64,000 bases of DNA from Dysidea avara (GCF_963678975.1 NC_089280.1:2493001-2557000); one strand, 5' to 3'. Positions 1 through 11,830 are shown, counted from the first letter of the stretch. The notes: generated from the letters alone by a model not told the origin. A program made the numbers and translations.

Positions 1-3000
1 TGTCCTAACTTTACTCTTGCTAACTGGTATGAAGTTGGCTTGTTAAAACCTGCTTGGTGTTTTAAATCAAAAGATGGCTGCAATTATGAATCATTTCATT
101 TCCTTCATTTTGCTATTCAAGAGTACATGGCAGCCCATCACATTGCCTCATTGCCAGATAAAATACAACTGCAGCTGCTTAATGACACATTTTGGGATGT
201 CCAATATCACAATACTTGGGTAATGTACAATGGTATAACAGGTGGTAATAATTTTGCATTCAAACACTTTCTCTCTGGAAATTATTTTCAATTGTCCAGT
301 CAGCTTTTTGGAACTTCATCTGTGTCAAATGTTATACTGAGTGATAAAATTAAATGTTTTCACCTGTTACAATGTTTAGCCGAGGCTGATCATGAAATGT
401 TATCATCAGTTGAGAGCGAATTCCAGGGAGGAATAATTGACCTCAGTCACCAATCCTTGTCACCTAGAGATATATACACACTTGCAGTTCTACTATTAAG
501 ATCACCCAATAAGCAGTGGAAAATGATTAACTTATCACACTGTAACATTGATGATGAAGCTTGTGATGTTTTCTGTCAAGTTTTTCAGAGGGTAGAATTA
601 AATGTTAAATCAATTAATATTTCCTATAATTTCTTTACTTTGGAATCTCTTAGGAAACTCTGCAGAATCCTGAGATCTTGGAACACTGAAGAATTGATTA
701 TTTCTGTTGATGCCTTATATACTACTGAAGAGATAGAGATTACTAATAAATTTTCAAAATTACTTAAAAAGCAGATAGACATAAGCGCAGTGGCTGGAAT
801 TATAGCAGATGGAGTGGTCTTGGTTACTTATGTAGCAGAGTCAAATAGAGTTATAGTCGTGTATTCAAATATATTAGGGGAATTCCAGACTAAACAGTAT
901 GGTGATTTCAATTTCAATAATTATGGCATAATAATTGAATACATAAATCGTGTGGGAAAAAACTGGCTTACTTCGAGTAATATCAGCCATGTTGATTTCA
1001 GTTATGCAATTTCAGACTTAACAAACAAGTCACCTTTTCTTTTTTCCAACTTTCATTCAGTAAAGTTTTGTGGGTCATACATGCATTCCAAAGGTGTCTA
1101 TTCACTAAATATTCCATCAAAAGTTGAGTATGAACATAACTTTGATTCACTGCATGAATACGGAGCAGATTACTTGGCAGCTGTTATGTGTAATGCTTTT
1201 AAGTCAAATACATCATACTTGAGAATACTTCCACCAGATCAGGTTGAAGTAGTCGAGAGTGTAGATTATGTGCACCTGGATGTCTACAATAATTACATTG
1301 GTAGTGAAGCAGCAGATGACATAGCAGCTGTTTTATCTCACAGTACTAAACTACAAATTCTTTATATTGGTAGGAACAATCTGGGAAAAGAAGGTGCTAT
1401 TAAGATTGCAAGAAGTTTGCATAATACTTCAACTCTCACAGAATTTTTTATAGCAAACAACAATATTGGTAGTGAAGCAGCAGATGAAATTGCAGCTGTT
1501 TTATCTCACAACACTAAACTACAAATTCTTTGTGCTGATGAAAATAATCTGGGAAAAGAAGGTGCTATTAAGATTGCAAGAGGTTTGCAAAATACTTTAT
1601 CTCTGACAAAATTTAGTATTGCAAGCAACAATATTGGTAGTGAAGCAGCAGATGAAATTGCAGCTGTTTTGTCTCACAACACTAAACTACAAATTCTTCA
1701 TGTTCATGAAAACAATCTGGGAAAAGAAGGTGCTATTAAGATTGCTAGAGGTTTGCAAAATACTTCATCTCTGACAGAATTTAGTATTTCAAGCAACTAT
1801 ATCGGTAGTGAAGCAGCAGATGACATTGCAGCTGTTTTATCTCATAATACTAAACTACTAAAACTTTACTCATATAATAATAATTTAGAAACATCTGGTG
1901 CAATTAAGATCGCAAGAGGTTTGCAAAATACTTCATCTCTGACAGAATTTAGTATTTCAAGCAACTACATCAGTAGTGAAGCAGCAGATGACATTGCAGC
2001 TGTTTTATCTCATAATACTAAACTACTAAAGCTTAGCTTATATAATAATAATTTAGAAACATCTGGTGCAATTAAGATCGCAAGAGGTTTGCAAAATACT
2101 TCATCTCTGACAGAATTTAGTATTTCAAGCAACTACATCAGTAGTGAAGCAGCAGATGACATTGCAGCTGTTTTATCTCATAATACTAAACTACTAAAGC
2201 TTAGCTTATATAATAATAATTTAGAAACATCTGGTGCAATTAAGATCGCAAGAGGTTTGCAAAATACTTCATCTCTGACAGAATTTAATATATCAAACAA
2301 CAATATTGATAGTAAAGCAGCAGATGACATTGCAGCTGTTTTATATCATAATACTAAACTACAGAAGTTCTACATACAAAATAACAATTTAAAAACTTCA
2401 GGTGCAATTAAGATTGCAAGAGGTTTGCAAAATACTTCATCTCTGACAGAATTTAGAATTTCAAACAACAATATTGGTAGTAAAGCAGCAGATGACATTG
2501 CAGCTGTTTTATCTCATAATACTAAACTAAGAAGTCTTCAAATTCATGATAACTACCTGGGGAAAAATGGTGCCATTAAGATTGCAAGAAGTTTGCAAAA
2601 TACTTCATCGCTGACAGAATTTACTATTTCAAACAGTAATATTGGTAGTGAAGCAGCAGATGACATTGCAGCTGTTTTATCTCATAATACTAAACTACTA
2701 AAGCTTTATTTATATAATAATAATTTAAAAACATCCGGTGCTATTAAGATTGCAAGAGGTTTACAAAATACTTCATCTCTGACAGAATTTAGTATTGCAC
2801 ACAACAATATTGGCAGTGAAGCAGCTGATGACATTGCAGCTGTTTTATCTCATAATACTAAACTACAAATTCTTCATATTCATGGAAATGCTATGGGAAA
2901 AGAAGGTGCAATTAACATTGCAAGAAGATTACAGAATTCTTCATCTCTGACAGTATTTAACATTTCCAGCAATAATATTGGTAGTGAAGCAGCAGATGAC

Positions 3001-4065
3001 ATTGCAGTTGTTTTATCTCATAATACTAAAATACTAAAGCTCTACTTAAATGATAATAATTTAGAAATGTCTGGTACAATTAAGATTGCAAGAGGTTTAC
3101 AAAATACATCGTCTCTGACAGAATTTAGTATTTCAAGAAACAATGTTGGTAGTGAAGCAGCAAATGGCATTGCAGCTATTTTGTCTCACAACACTAAACT
3201 ACAAATTCTTTACATTAGGGAAAACAATCTGGGAAATAAAGGCACAATTAAGATTGCAAAAGGATTACAAAACACTTCATCTCTGACAGAATTCGATATT
3301 TCAAACAACAATATTGGTAGTGAAGCAGCAGATGACATTGCAGCTGTCTTGTCTCGTAATATCAAACTGAAGAAATTTTACATTGAAGATAATGATATAG
3401 GAAAGGAAGGCGCAACCAAGATTGCAAGAGGTTTACAAAATACTTCATCACTGACCAAACTTGATATATCCAGCAATAATATTGGTGGTGAAGCAACAGA
3501 TGACATTGCAGCTGTTTTGTCTCACAATACTAAACTACAAATTCTTTACATCAAGGAAAACAATCTAGGAAATGAGGGCACAATTAAGATTGCAAAGGGA
3601 TTACAAAATACTTCATCTCTGACAGAATTCAGTATTTCAAACAACAATATTGGCAGTGAAGCAGCAGATGACATTGCAGCTGTTTTGTCTCATAACGTCA
3701 AACTGAAGAAATTTTACATTAAAGATAACAATCTAGGTACGGAAGGCACAACCAATATTGCAAGAGGTTTACAAAATACTTCATCACTGACTGAACTTGA
3801 TATTTCCAGCAATAATATTGGCAGTGAAGCAGCAGATGACATTGCAGCTGTTTTATCTTGTAATTCTAAACTACGGAAGCTCTACATTGATCACAATAAT
3901 TTAGATAGTTTAGGCACAGTAAAGATTGCAAGAGTTCTGCAAAATATTTTAACACTTGCAGAACTTAATGTTTCAAACAACAATATTGGTAGTGAAGCAG
4001 CAGATGACATTATAACTATTTTATGTCACAATACTAGACTACAGAAGTTTTCACTTAAATTGTGA
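1..4065 (+). CDS. NLR-type receptor, 3' part (end of NACHT module plus long LRR array)
   Basis: The frame is open from base 1 to TGA at 4063-4065, so the 5' end lies outside the window. The first about 100 residues contain FHFLHFAIQEYMAAHHIA, the winged-helix signature that follows NACHT domains in NLRs. A divergent spacer with a few LRR-like segments follows. From about base 1260 come 17 tandem 56-residue units, each two ribonuclease-inhibitor-type LRRs: a half built on GSEAADDIAAVLSHNTKL and a half built on GAIKIARGLQNTSSLTEF. No signal peptide or membrane segment is visible, which suggests a cytosolic sensor. The N-terminal effector domain and the Walker motifs are not in the window. The whole 4 kb is one exon, as in many sponge and cnidarian NLRs. 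It could also be an LRR protein with another STAND ATPase domain. Confidence 0.85.
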   Translation, partial: CPNFTLANWYEVGLLKPAWCFKSKDGCNYESFHFLHFAIQEYMAAHHIASLPDKIQLQLLNDTFWDVQYHNTWVMYNGITGGNNFAFKHFLSGNYFQLSSQLFGTSSVSNVILSDKIKCFHLLQCLAEADHEMLSSVESEFQGGIIDLSHQSLSPRDIYTLAVLLLRSPNKQWKMINLSHCNIDDEACDVFCQVFQRVELNVKSINISYNFFTLESLRKLCRILRSWNTEELIISVDALYTTEEIEITNKFSKLLKKQIDISAVAGIIADGVVLVTYVAESNRVIVVYSNILGEFQTKQYGDFNFNNYGIIIEYINRVGKNWLTSSNISHVDFSYAISDLTNKSPFLFSNFHSVKFCGSYMHSKGVYSLNIPSKVEYEHNFDSLHEYGADYLAAVMCNAFKSNTSYLRILPPDQVEVVESVDYVHLDVYNNYIGSEAADDIAAVLSHSTKLQILYIGRNNLGKEGAIKIARSLHNTSTLTEFFIANNNIGSEAADEIAAVLSHNTKLQILCADENNLGKEGAIKIARGLQNTLSLTKFSIASNNIGSEAADEIAAVLSHNTKLQILHVHENNLGKEGAIKIARGLQNTSSLTEFSISSNYIGSEAADDIAAVLSHNTKLLKLYSYNNNLETSGAIKIARGLQNTSSLTEFSISSNYISSEAADDIAAVLSHNTKLLKLSLYNNNLETSGAIKIARGLQNTSSLTEFSISSNYISSEAADDIAAVLSHNTKLLKLSLYNNNLETSGAIKIARGLQNTSSLTEFNISNNNIDSKAADDIAAVLYHNTKLQKFYIQNNNLKTSGAIKIARGLQNTSSLTEFRISNNNIGSKAADDIAAVLSHNTKLRSLQIHDNYLGKNGAIKIARSLQNTSSLTEFTISNSNIGSEAADDIAAVLSHNTKLLKLYLYNNNLKTSGAIKIARGLQNTSSLTEFSIAHNNIGSEAADDIAAVLSHNTKLQILHIHGNAMGKEGAINIARRLQNSSSLTVFNISSNNIGSEAADDIAVVLSHNTKILKLYLNDNNLEMSGTIKIARGLQNTSSLTEFSISRNNVGSEAANGIAAILSHNTKLQILYIRENNLGNKGTIKIAKGLQNTSSLTEFDISNNNIGSEAADDIAAVLSRNIKLKKFYIEDNDIGKEGATKIARGLQNTSSLTKLDISSNNIGGEATDDIAAVLSHNTKLQILYIKENNLGNEGTIKIAKGLQNTSSLTEFSISNNNIGSEAADDIAAVLSHNVKLKKFYIKDNNLGTEGTTNIARGLQNTSSLTELDISSNNIGSEAADDIAAVLSCNSKLRKLYIDHNNLDSLGTVKIARVLQNILTLAELNVSNNNIGSEAADDIITILCHNTRLQKFSLKL
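1260..4062 (+). repeat. 168-bp tandem repeat array encoding 17 LRR pairs
   Basis: The DNA repeats with a 168-bp period (56 codons), recognisable by the recurring GSEAADDIAAVL coding segment. I count 17 units. Two adjacent units, 1921-2088 and 2089-2256, are identical base for base, including silent positions; other units differ by roughly 10-25%. The array therefore expands or homogenises at the DNA level. Confidence 0.9.
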
Positions 4066-5206
4066 TCTCTATAAGTATTGTACATTCTGACAAACAAATT
4101 TCCCTTATAATGGTACATATTTATGATTATTTTAAGTTGTAATTGAAGCAATGACATGCATGAAGCTTTATAATTATTGTTTTTGTACTTAATAATTGCA
4201 GCTCATTTATATACTGTATGTTCTTGACCAGTTGTAGCTCTAGTGTATAACTTTTGATAGCTTAACAAAATAATGTAAAATTGACCCGATTTGTAAAATA
4301 CCAGTAAACAAATTGTTGTAACAGATTATTCCTTGTATTGACTAGGTCTGTTCTTATATCAAGTGTTGGGTGTATTCATCCTCCACACTGAGTGAATTAG
4401 CCACATATTAACAAAGAAGCAGAGTTGCTTAACTATATGTAGTTGTGGGTACTTAAATTCAAATAATTCTGATGCAGTGATCAGATTTCTACATGCATGT
4501 GACAGTGTAAGAGCCAGAGGCCCTGACAAAGTTGGGTAGTTTATGCAAATAGACTGTACCTATATTGGTATTTGATAAGCATAAGCTATGCCAGCTGCAA
4601 TTTTGTGCGTGTATGTACGTATAGGTAATTGTATACATGTACTACATCAACAACTGTAGTATTGCATATCATGATCAGGCATATGTGGAAGCATATCACA
4701 GAGCTGAGATTAATAAGTGGATGTCTATATACTATTCCTTTGTATATTGACTCCTCAGGGGAGGTTGGTTATGCCGTCATCATTGATATTGCAATCCCAA
4801 AGAAATTGTAAACTAATTCAACATTAACACCTAAAATATTCTTAAGGACATAACTTTTTCCCCTTGCTATAAGTATGCATATCAGGGTCCTTTAAAACAC
4901 TCACAGGGCAATGCTGTTGTAATTTGCTTCATGGTCAAGTGTTAGCTAACACACAAGCCCCTAACACCTGACACCCAACAAGCCCTACTGTGCTTACTTG
5001 CATATTACGTATGCTGTACACTATTAGAATTTATTAATATTAACATAATTACACCCCGTTTTTTGGCTGCCATCTTTGTTTCATAATTTTTACACCCAGG
5101 CTTTTGAAGGCCGCACCCTTTTTACAGCTTAGCTGTTTTTGTGACTAGAAGGCATTATTTTAGGAGCCAATGACAATGTATCTGTAGATGTTCATGTATG
5201 TAAACA
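4066..5206. other. non-coding stretch after the NLR gene
   Basis: AT-rich sequence holding the presumed 3' UTR and spacer. I see no conserved coding segment, RNA gene or clear transposon ends. The only long frame (4629-4811, 60 codons) has no recognisable content. Confidence 0.5.
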
Positions 5207-5519
5207 CAGAAGCAGATCCAGGAGCTGACAAGGGGAGGGGCACAAACAGGCTAAGTTGTGGGTGGTTGGGGAGAGCAGATTCCCTTGTATTTTTGAAGCA
5301 GCAAATAATCACCTCTTAGTATTGCTTCACTGCTTTTTTTGTATTAAAGGCTAAAATGTTTAAGCACTATAACAATATGATAATTACTTTTAGAGGGGTT
5401 TAGTAATTGATTATGGCCTGACAAGGTTTAGTGTTTCAATCAAAGAAGTATGGCTCCTCCACAACAGGGGGGGGGGGGGGGGGGATTGCCACAAATGTGC
5501 TATCCTGGATCTGCCATTG
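5207..5519. mobile_element. hAT-like MITE with G18 tract
   Basis: The ends are inverted: GCAGATCCAGGA near the left end and TCCTGGATCTGCCATTG at the right, matching the widespread hAT terminal pattern CAnTGGCnGATCC. The interior contains an 18-G run at 5467-5484. The flanks match only in part (tgtaaaca / aaataaaa), so no intact duplication is claimed. Confidence 0.5.
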
Positions 5520-7579
5520 AAATAAAAGTGTTGTGGTCAATGGTCTTCTAAATCAAAATCATCACCATGAAATGTAAAGTGTTTGTGATACTCTATACCA
5601 TATTGTTGTGTACAATAGCAACAAAGCAGTAAATAATGAAAAACAGCTACAAAACTTGTTACAAAAACATGGAAAAATTTATGCTATGTATTTAGATGGT
5701 GCTGACATTATGTCAGACCAACATGAGATTTGATACTAAAATGATTGGTAGTAATTGTCTGATGCCTGACTGTAATTTCAGGCACTGGAGGTATTAACTA
5801 TTAATGATAGGAAAAGCGAAAAACAACCCAAAAAATTGTACACATGATTTCTGTTACCAGTATGTACCTAAATACATAGAGATGCGGCGATTATGCTGGC
5901 ATAATTTTGAGCATAATAGTAGGCATTCCAGCCAGATTTTTAAATTTAGGCTTTTTATATGCTCAATAGATAGAGTATTGATTGTCGATCTCAGAAATAT
6001 ATAGTTTGTTGGGTTGGAATTAGCTACCTTGGCATGCATAGTGCTTAAAAAAACAGTGGGTTATTTCAAAATATTTGTCAATGAGATCTCTCTGTTATTT
6101 GGGAACAGCATACTTTTGTAACCTAATTTGATGTGATGAAACCATTCTTAAGGTGTTTTCTACACCCACTGATTAGCAATGTTTCATCATTATAGTCTTG
6201 CCATTTATATAATAAGTCTTTGGGAAAGCGTGAAAAGAGACAAGATTAGCACCAACAACATGATAGCACCGTGTTTGACAAAGTACTATATACAGTAGCA
6301 GTTTCAAGTAAGTTTGAGGTAATATTAAGTATTTTTGTCACTACTACTATTTATACTATACTCTACAGTCTACACGCAGTGTGCAGTTAGACACTTAATT
6401 ACCACTTGGGTATGTTACTTTTCATGCATGGATTGATTGATTTATAAATTATCCTTTGACAATTGGCAACTACCGTTCTTCCTTTCCAGAGCAGCATACA
6501 ATACAGACAACTACACATAGTTAGCTACGGAGGATTTTCAGTTAATTTTCAGTTCAGGATTTTCAAGTATAATGTTTATTGTTGTTATCTGCTGACAATG
6601 AAGAGTGCATGCAGTAGAATTACATTTAGAAATTGTCTAATCACCATGAAGGGTGATCATGCTGAAAGAGCAACAGACAAATTACCCAGGATGATGAGGC
6701 CAAGGAAATTCTCCTGTTCAAGGTCTTAGACAAGTTCTATTACTTTTTCTGCTGTTAAACTGGCAGCTGTGGAATAATTTGAACACTAGCTATATTGACT
6801 GGTTATAACTTCTCTCCTACAACTCTGAATGAATTGAGAGGTAAAATCATCATAACTGGATTAGACCTGAAGTAAGTAGTCTACATGAAAAGAAGTCTGA
6901 GAAAGAGTTGATCACTAATCTAATTTGTTTGGAGGCTGCCAGCCAGCAGCCAGCATGCAGGCTTTAGTAATCCTGCTGAAAATAATGGATAACATTCTAC
7001 CAAACTCTAACTGTGATCTATACAATCAAGCAAAAATTTCAGTACAACATTCAAAAGGTATGAAGACAATAATGATCAAAAATTAAGACTTAAGCAACAA
7101 ACCAGATTTACAATTCTAAGATAAATATGTTCCAAATAATATTATGGCATTGCTTTTGTATAAATCAAGGAAAACCATGAAAAATTACAAAAGATCACTG
7201 AACAGTGTGAAAAATTGTGAATAAATTAGTAAGTTGACAATTAGTGCATAGACAAATTACCCAACATAGGAGTGCTCTTAATAATAAGAGTGTAGGTGAT
7301 GGAGTTATGGTAGTTAGACCAACTGAGTTATGATCAACAAAGTGACATCAACAATCCTTGTTAGGAATATTAACTACTGAAATCATTTACTGTTACTAAT
7401 TGTAATTATATACTTGCATAAATACAATGCTTAAACAGCAAATTTACATTGTTAAATACACAAGATGTCAATGGCAGCAGTTTCATTACATCCAAGCAGT
7501 CCTTGCTTGCTGAGGGACTACAGCTGCAGAATTGCATTTGCACTTACGTACCATCCTCTTCAAGACAGTAATCATCAGC
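5520..7579. other. intergenic stretch, mostly featureless
   Basis: No gene is supported. At 5880-5925 lies a fragment of the GCATAATAGG repeat family (GATGCGGCGATTATGCTGGC), also seen at 33.3 kb. The 88-codon frame at 6463-6729 resembles nothing I know. Confidence 0.45.
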
Positions 7580-8535
7580 TCACAGACATACAAGGAGCCC
7601 ACACACAAAGGGATGAAGAAGTGGTGGTACAAAGAAAAGATTAGGTAGGATGATATACTTCATGATCTCAAGATATAGCGAACCACCTAATAAAAGTTTG
7701 CTGGAATATACAAGACTACAAAGAATAAGCCAATGAATACACTATCCAAGATAATCACCAGTAACATTATCACTGGCTTCATTTGCTTCCTTAGGCTGGC
7801 TTGCTTCTTCAGCAATGACTGGGACTGACTATTGTCACCTCCAGACTAGTTGGACTCCTTTTGGATTTGCTTACAAATCTGGTATGCTTTCATGGCTAAG
7901 TACACATTGAGAATTAGTGTAAGGATCAATGCTATTACAACAGGGGTATAGTAAGTGAAGATAGATGAAATAAAGGAAGTTTTGATTAGCACACAAATGT
8001 CATAGCTTGCTACTTTGATAAAATAATTGTTACCAAAAAATATTGTAAATGCACAACGTAAAACAGCCAAAATCCACGACACTATAATAATTTTGCAAGC
8101 AGTACGAGGTGTCAAAATCTTTCTGTACTTGAAAGGAAATGCTATAGCTATCACCTTATCAACAGATAATACGACATACAGTACACCAGCCAAGCCTGCA
8201 GGAAGAAATGGTAGCAAGAATTCCTTACAACTAATGAGATACTCCACTTCAAACAAAGATGAGATAGTCAGACTACCAGATGCCAGGAAACCAAACACTG
8301 CCAGCAGTATATCAGTAATCATCAAGTTTGCAACAAAGATATTATGAGGTTTATGCAAACTCTTCGTAGTCTTGATGGTAACAAAAACCCAACCAGCCAT
8401 TAAGACAGTAATCAATGTAGCAATCACCTTGAACCTCAAGGACAGGTAGGCTAGATATCCTGGAAGAGAAATGTCATCTTGATCATCTGGTGTAGCAGTC
8501 TCTTGTTGGTTAATTCCTGAGCCAGAAAATGGCAA
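7580..8535 (-). pseudogene. rhodopsin-class GPCR pseudogene, intronless
   Basis: The reading frame from ATG at 8535 gives 229 residues with five hydrophobic helices: TM1 (about 34-57), TM2 with the LxxTDILL-like segment, TM3 after a cysteine (YLISCKEF), TM4 and TM5. A second-loop cysteine (YDICVLI) could form the usual disulfide. The DRY position reads DKV. The frame stops at a TAG (7846-7848) in the third intracellular loop. Directly downstream in the same frame lies a good TM6 (MKPVIMLLVIILDSV...), then another TAG at 7687-7689. A TM7-like segment (ILPNLFFVPPLLHPFVCG) follows in a shifted frame and ends near 7580. Two stops plus a frameshift indicate a recently broken receptor. Ligand and subfamily are unknown. 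An assembly error or a truncated product cannot be excluded. Confidence 0.75.
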
Positions 8536-10071
8536 TTTCAGCTTCTGTCATTCTGAATGCTTGATTGATGGCACACTCCTTAAATAGGTAACCACACATA
8601 CAACACCAAACTACAATTGGTTTAAACTGAACTATATAACTAACAGTGATTCAAATGACATCACAGCTACCACTATTTCTTATAAACTAGATGGTGTCAT
8701 TTGTAACAGTTATATACGTCACAAGTGTCGTAATAGTAAACACTAATCATACTCATAATTGTCACCATTTCTGTGTAGTATACTGTAGATCTACTGTTGT
8801 CCTTTCTATATATAGTTTCGTGCCATATGTTGCATTCCCCAATATGGATGAAGACTATGACCATTGGAACTATCCCCATGCACCACAATAACTAGCTTGG
8901 GTAGAATCAGATATAGTAAGGGAAGGTGCTCTTTACTACAATATAAGTTGCATTTGATGGTCACAGTCTTTCAATTCAATACCACAGTTATTTAACCCAA
9001 TAAAGTGAGGCTTGATTGAGTATACACTGACGGGAAGTAGGACATCTGATTGACGTCCACCCCTGGCCTTCCCTCCCCGGACACTGTAATCTAACAATCT
9101 TCAGGCTATGGTTATTACAATAAAAAGTACAAGGGTGGAGCATGTGAAGGATGTTTGCAGCTTTTTTCACCATGCGTAAACTAAGCCATCGAATGGAATA
9201 GTTATTGAAATTTGGTATAGAGTTTGTGAGAGTTGTTTTACTTGTACATCTGCTAATTTTCGTTGTTAGAATATCAGTTGTAGTGCTAATTAGAGTAATC
9301 AAAACTGCAGTAGATTTTGTACAAATAAACTTAATTAATGTGTTCGACTTCTAGACAGATGGATTCTAAGTAATGTCTGAACATTTTTAGTAGCAAATGT
9401 CTTCTGCGTGTTTCTGTCATAACAGAATTCATTATAAATCAACTGCATGATATATATGCCAGGAAGATTTGACTAGAATATCCCAGAAGTCAAACTGATT
9501 TAACTGGCTTTGCCAGAAGAAGTCAAACAGCACTGGCATATGTGACTGAAGAAGTCAAACAGGTTTAAATGGCTATATAGCTAATTATACATTAAAATAT
9601 CAACAGTTTGAACTGCAGAAAAGGTATGTATGCAAACTAGTATGATTATAGTTTCTCCTGTGTCACAGTGAGTGTAAAATACATTAGTAATTAACCTGTG
9701 CTTGGGCAACAACACTCCATCCAGAAATTGGAATGTGAGTGGCAGCCAGGATAGAAAGGAATTCCAACTCCTGGCTCAAGTATATTATACACACCCGTTT
9801 GATCAACTTACCATAATGAATACTTCTTGTACAGCAACATATAATGAGACAGACAATAGTTAGGCATTATCACTAAGTGCCTCTAAAAATAATTACTGTG
9901 TAATGGCTGCTGCTTCCTGTAAAACAATATCAGGTAAAATTTTTTGGATTAAGAGTAGCAAACTAGATATAACTACATTTTGAAGAGTGTCAACTCAGAA
10001 AGGGACTTCCAGAAACCCCAACCATTATCACTCATTTTTGACATGTCTAGGCATGGGTCACCCACACCTAT
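8536..10071. other. intergenic stretch with an HSD17B7-exon-like fragment
   Basis: No gene is supported. At 9368-9408 about 40 bp resemble HSD17B7 exon 4 (15.75-15.79 kb), sharing TAGTAGCAAATGTCTTCTGC almost exactly in the same orientation. The sequence GAAGTCAAAC recurs three times at about 9485-9570. The 104-codon minus frame at 8988-9302 has no recognisable domain. Confidence 0.45.
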
Positions 10072-10328
10072 ATATGTGACCGGATTTGCGAAAAGGTACC
10101 TTTTTCACACACAAAATTTGACCCATTTTGTGAACTTTAAAGCTTCATAACTTTTTGATCATGGCATATACTTGCTTGCAATTTTCACTGTATGTAGCTA
10201 CAGTATCTGGCTACAATTTGATACTAAGAGCAAGTTAATCAGTACAAGGAGTCGAGTGTTACATCATTTTGTTTGCTGGTATGTCAAATGTGTGGAAAAG
10301 GTACCTTTTCGCAAATCCGGTCACATAT
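10072..10328. mobile_element. 257-bp MITE with about 33-bp near-perfect terminal inverted repeats
   Basis: The left end (ATATGTGACCGGATTTGCGA...) and the right end are reverse complements over about 33 bp, through the palindromic AAAAGGTACCTTTT. The centre is unrelated AT-rich sequence. The ATAT ends blur the target site. Confidence 0.85.
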
Positions 10329-10525
10329 GTAAGACAAACACAAAAAAAACTACGTACCAGTACACCTCCCTCCACTTACAGTGTCTCAACTCTGGAATAC
10401 CTTAAAGTACAATTTAAATAGGTATTAATATGTGGAGAAGGCCAGTGTGGTAGAACACTATATTATTGTCTGCATGTTTCAGTGACATTCATTGTATCAT
10501 AAACAGCAGTGTTATGGACAAGAGT

Positions 10526-10778
10526 CAGTGGCGTATCTAGACTCTCTGGTTCGGAGTAAAAAAAGGTAACTGCTTGCTCACAATGGCAGCACTCCACCAA
10601 CTATATAACATTATTACATCACTGATAAAGTACATAAAATCCTTCCATGGTTTGCTACATTGTTTCTCTGAATAGTGTGACTGCTTTATTAGAGTATCTC
10701 GATCTCACTTACAGATATCTCTGGTATGGTGCTAAAATTCTTTGGTAAGGCACAGGCCCACCCCTAGATACACTACTG
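10526..10778. mobile_element. hAT-type MITE with 7/8-bp target duplication
   Basis: Terminal repeats CAGTGGCGTATCTAG and CTAGATACACTACTG are flanked by ACAAGAGT (10518-10525) and ACAAGAGC (10779-10786). The interior carries a copy of the dispersed TATTAGAGTATCTCGATC motif (10688-10706). Confidence 0.85.
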
Positions 10779-10864
10779 ACAAGAGCTCATACTACTTGTA
10801 TCTAACTGTCCTCAGTATAGCTGTAGCCACAAGTAGGGTATCTAAATAACTGCCAATACAGCAT

Positions 10865-11235
10865 TAGAGCTGTGACCTGGACCAAATGTACACAACCGAT
10901 TATTGGCTCCCTATAACCGATTGATTGGCTTAATGATTATTTTTACATTTTCAATGTCATTTTGTATATTAACAGTGTTTTCTTAACCAAATGTGCTGTT
11001 TGACATAAGAAGTAAGGAGAAAGAGTGGCTTTGTGATGTGTAATCCCTAACAAACAAGCAATAAACAGCCTCCTTGCTCACTTTAGTGCAATCTTCATGA
11101 CCAAAATTGTAAACAATTCTATGGTCATGTGATCCAATTGTATAATTGGTTGTTGTATACATAGCCCGATTATCAATCACCCTCAACAATAACCAACTGA
11201 TTAACCGATTATTGCATAACCGATTCACAGGCCTA
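10865..11235. mobile_element. 371-bp hAT-like MITE (CCGATTA family) with perfect 8-bp duplication
   Basis: The ends TAGAGCTGTGA and TCACAGGCCTA are inverted and flanked on both sides by TACAGCAT (10857-10864 and 11236-11243). The body is rich in AACCGATTA/TAACCGAT. A second copy lies in opposite orientation at 12070-12394. Confidence 0.9.
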
Positions 11236-11755
11236 TACAGCATGTACACAAACTAAGGCTCCCCTTTGATCAAATAGTGATAGGGAACTGCTGAGAAAGT
11301 CAAGATTTTATTCTTTGCAAAAGAAGTGTTACTTGAGTTTGCTAATTGTATACAAAGTTAGATACTCTCCTCTTGGTTGAGCAAGACAAGTCTCAATTCC
11401 TACTTTCCTAGATTGAAGGAGTATAACCTCGAATTATTCAGAGAAGCCGTTAAGTATGTCACAGCTGGGACTAAGTGCATTTTGAATATAAGCATTCTGT
11501 GCCACATGAGAGAGTTAACTTCCACCTTATTATGATTATAGCAGGAATGTTAAGCCCCCAACTGACTTCAGTAATAAATCAAACCAATTTGTTTAGTAGC
11601 TATAGAGATCTAAAATTTAAACTTGAAGGTGCCTAACCTGCACAATGGGCAGGTTCTGCTACTATGGTAACAAAGCGGTAGGATTGAAATAAATATATTG
11701 TGAACAGAATTATAGTACAGTATTTACATGTCATAAATAAAGTGATCATAAAGTA

Positions 11756-11830
11756 ATACCATAAAACGATACCATAAAACGATACCATAAAACGATACCA
11801 TAAAACGATACCATAAAATGATACTATAAA
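11756..11830. repeat. 13-bp tandem repeat
   Basis: About five and a half copies of ACCATAAAACGAT, with the last copy diverging. It sits just past the HSD17B7 stop codon, in its likely 3' UTR. Confidence 0.9.

Noticed and set aside
1260..4062. Bacterial origin of the repetitive LRR frame
   Set aside because: The NACHT winged-helix signature upstream and base composition equal to the surroundings point to a native NLR.
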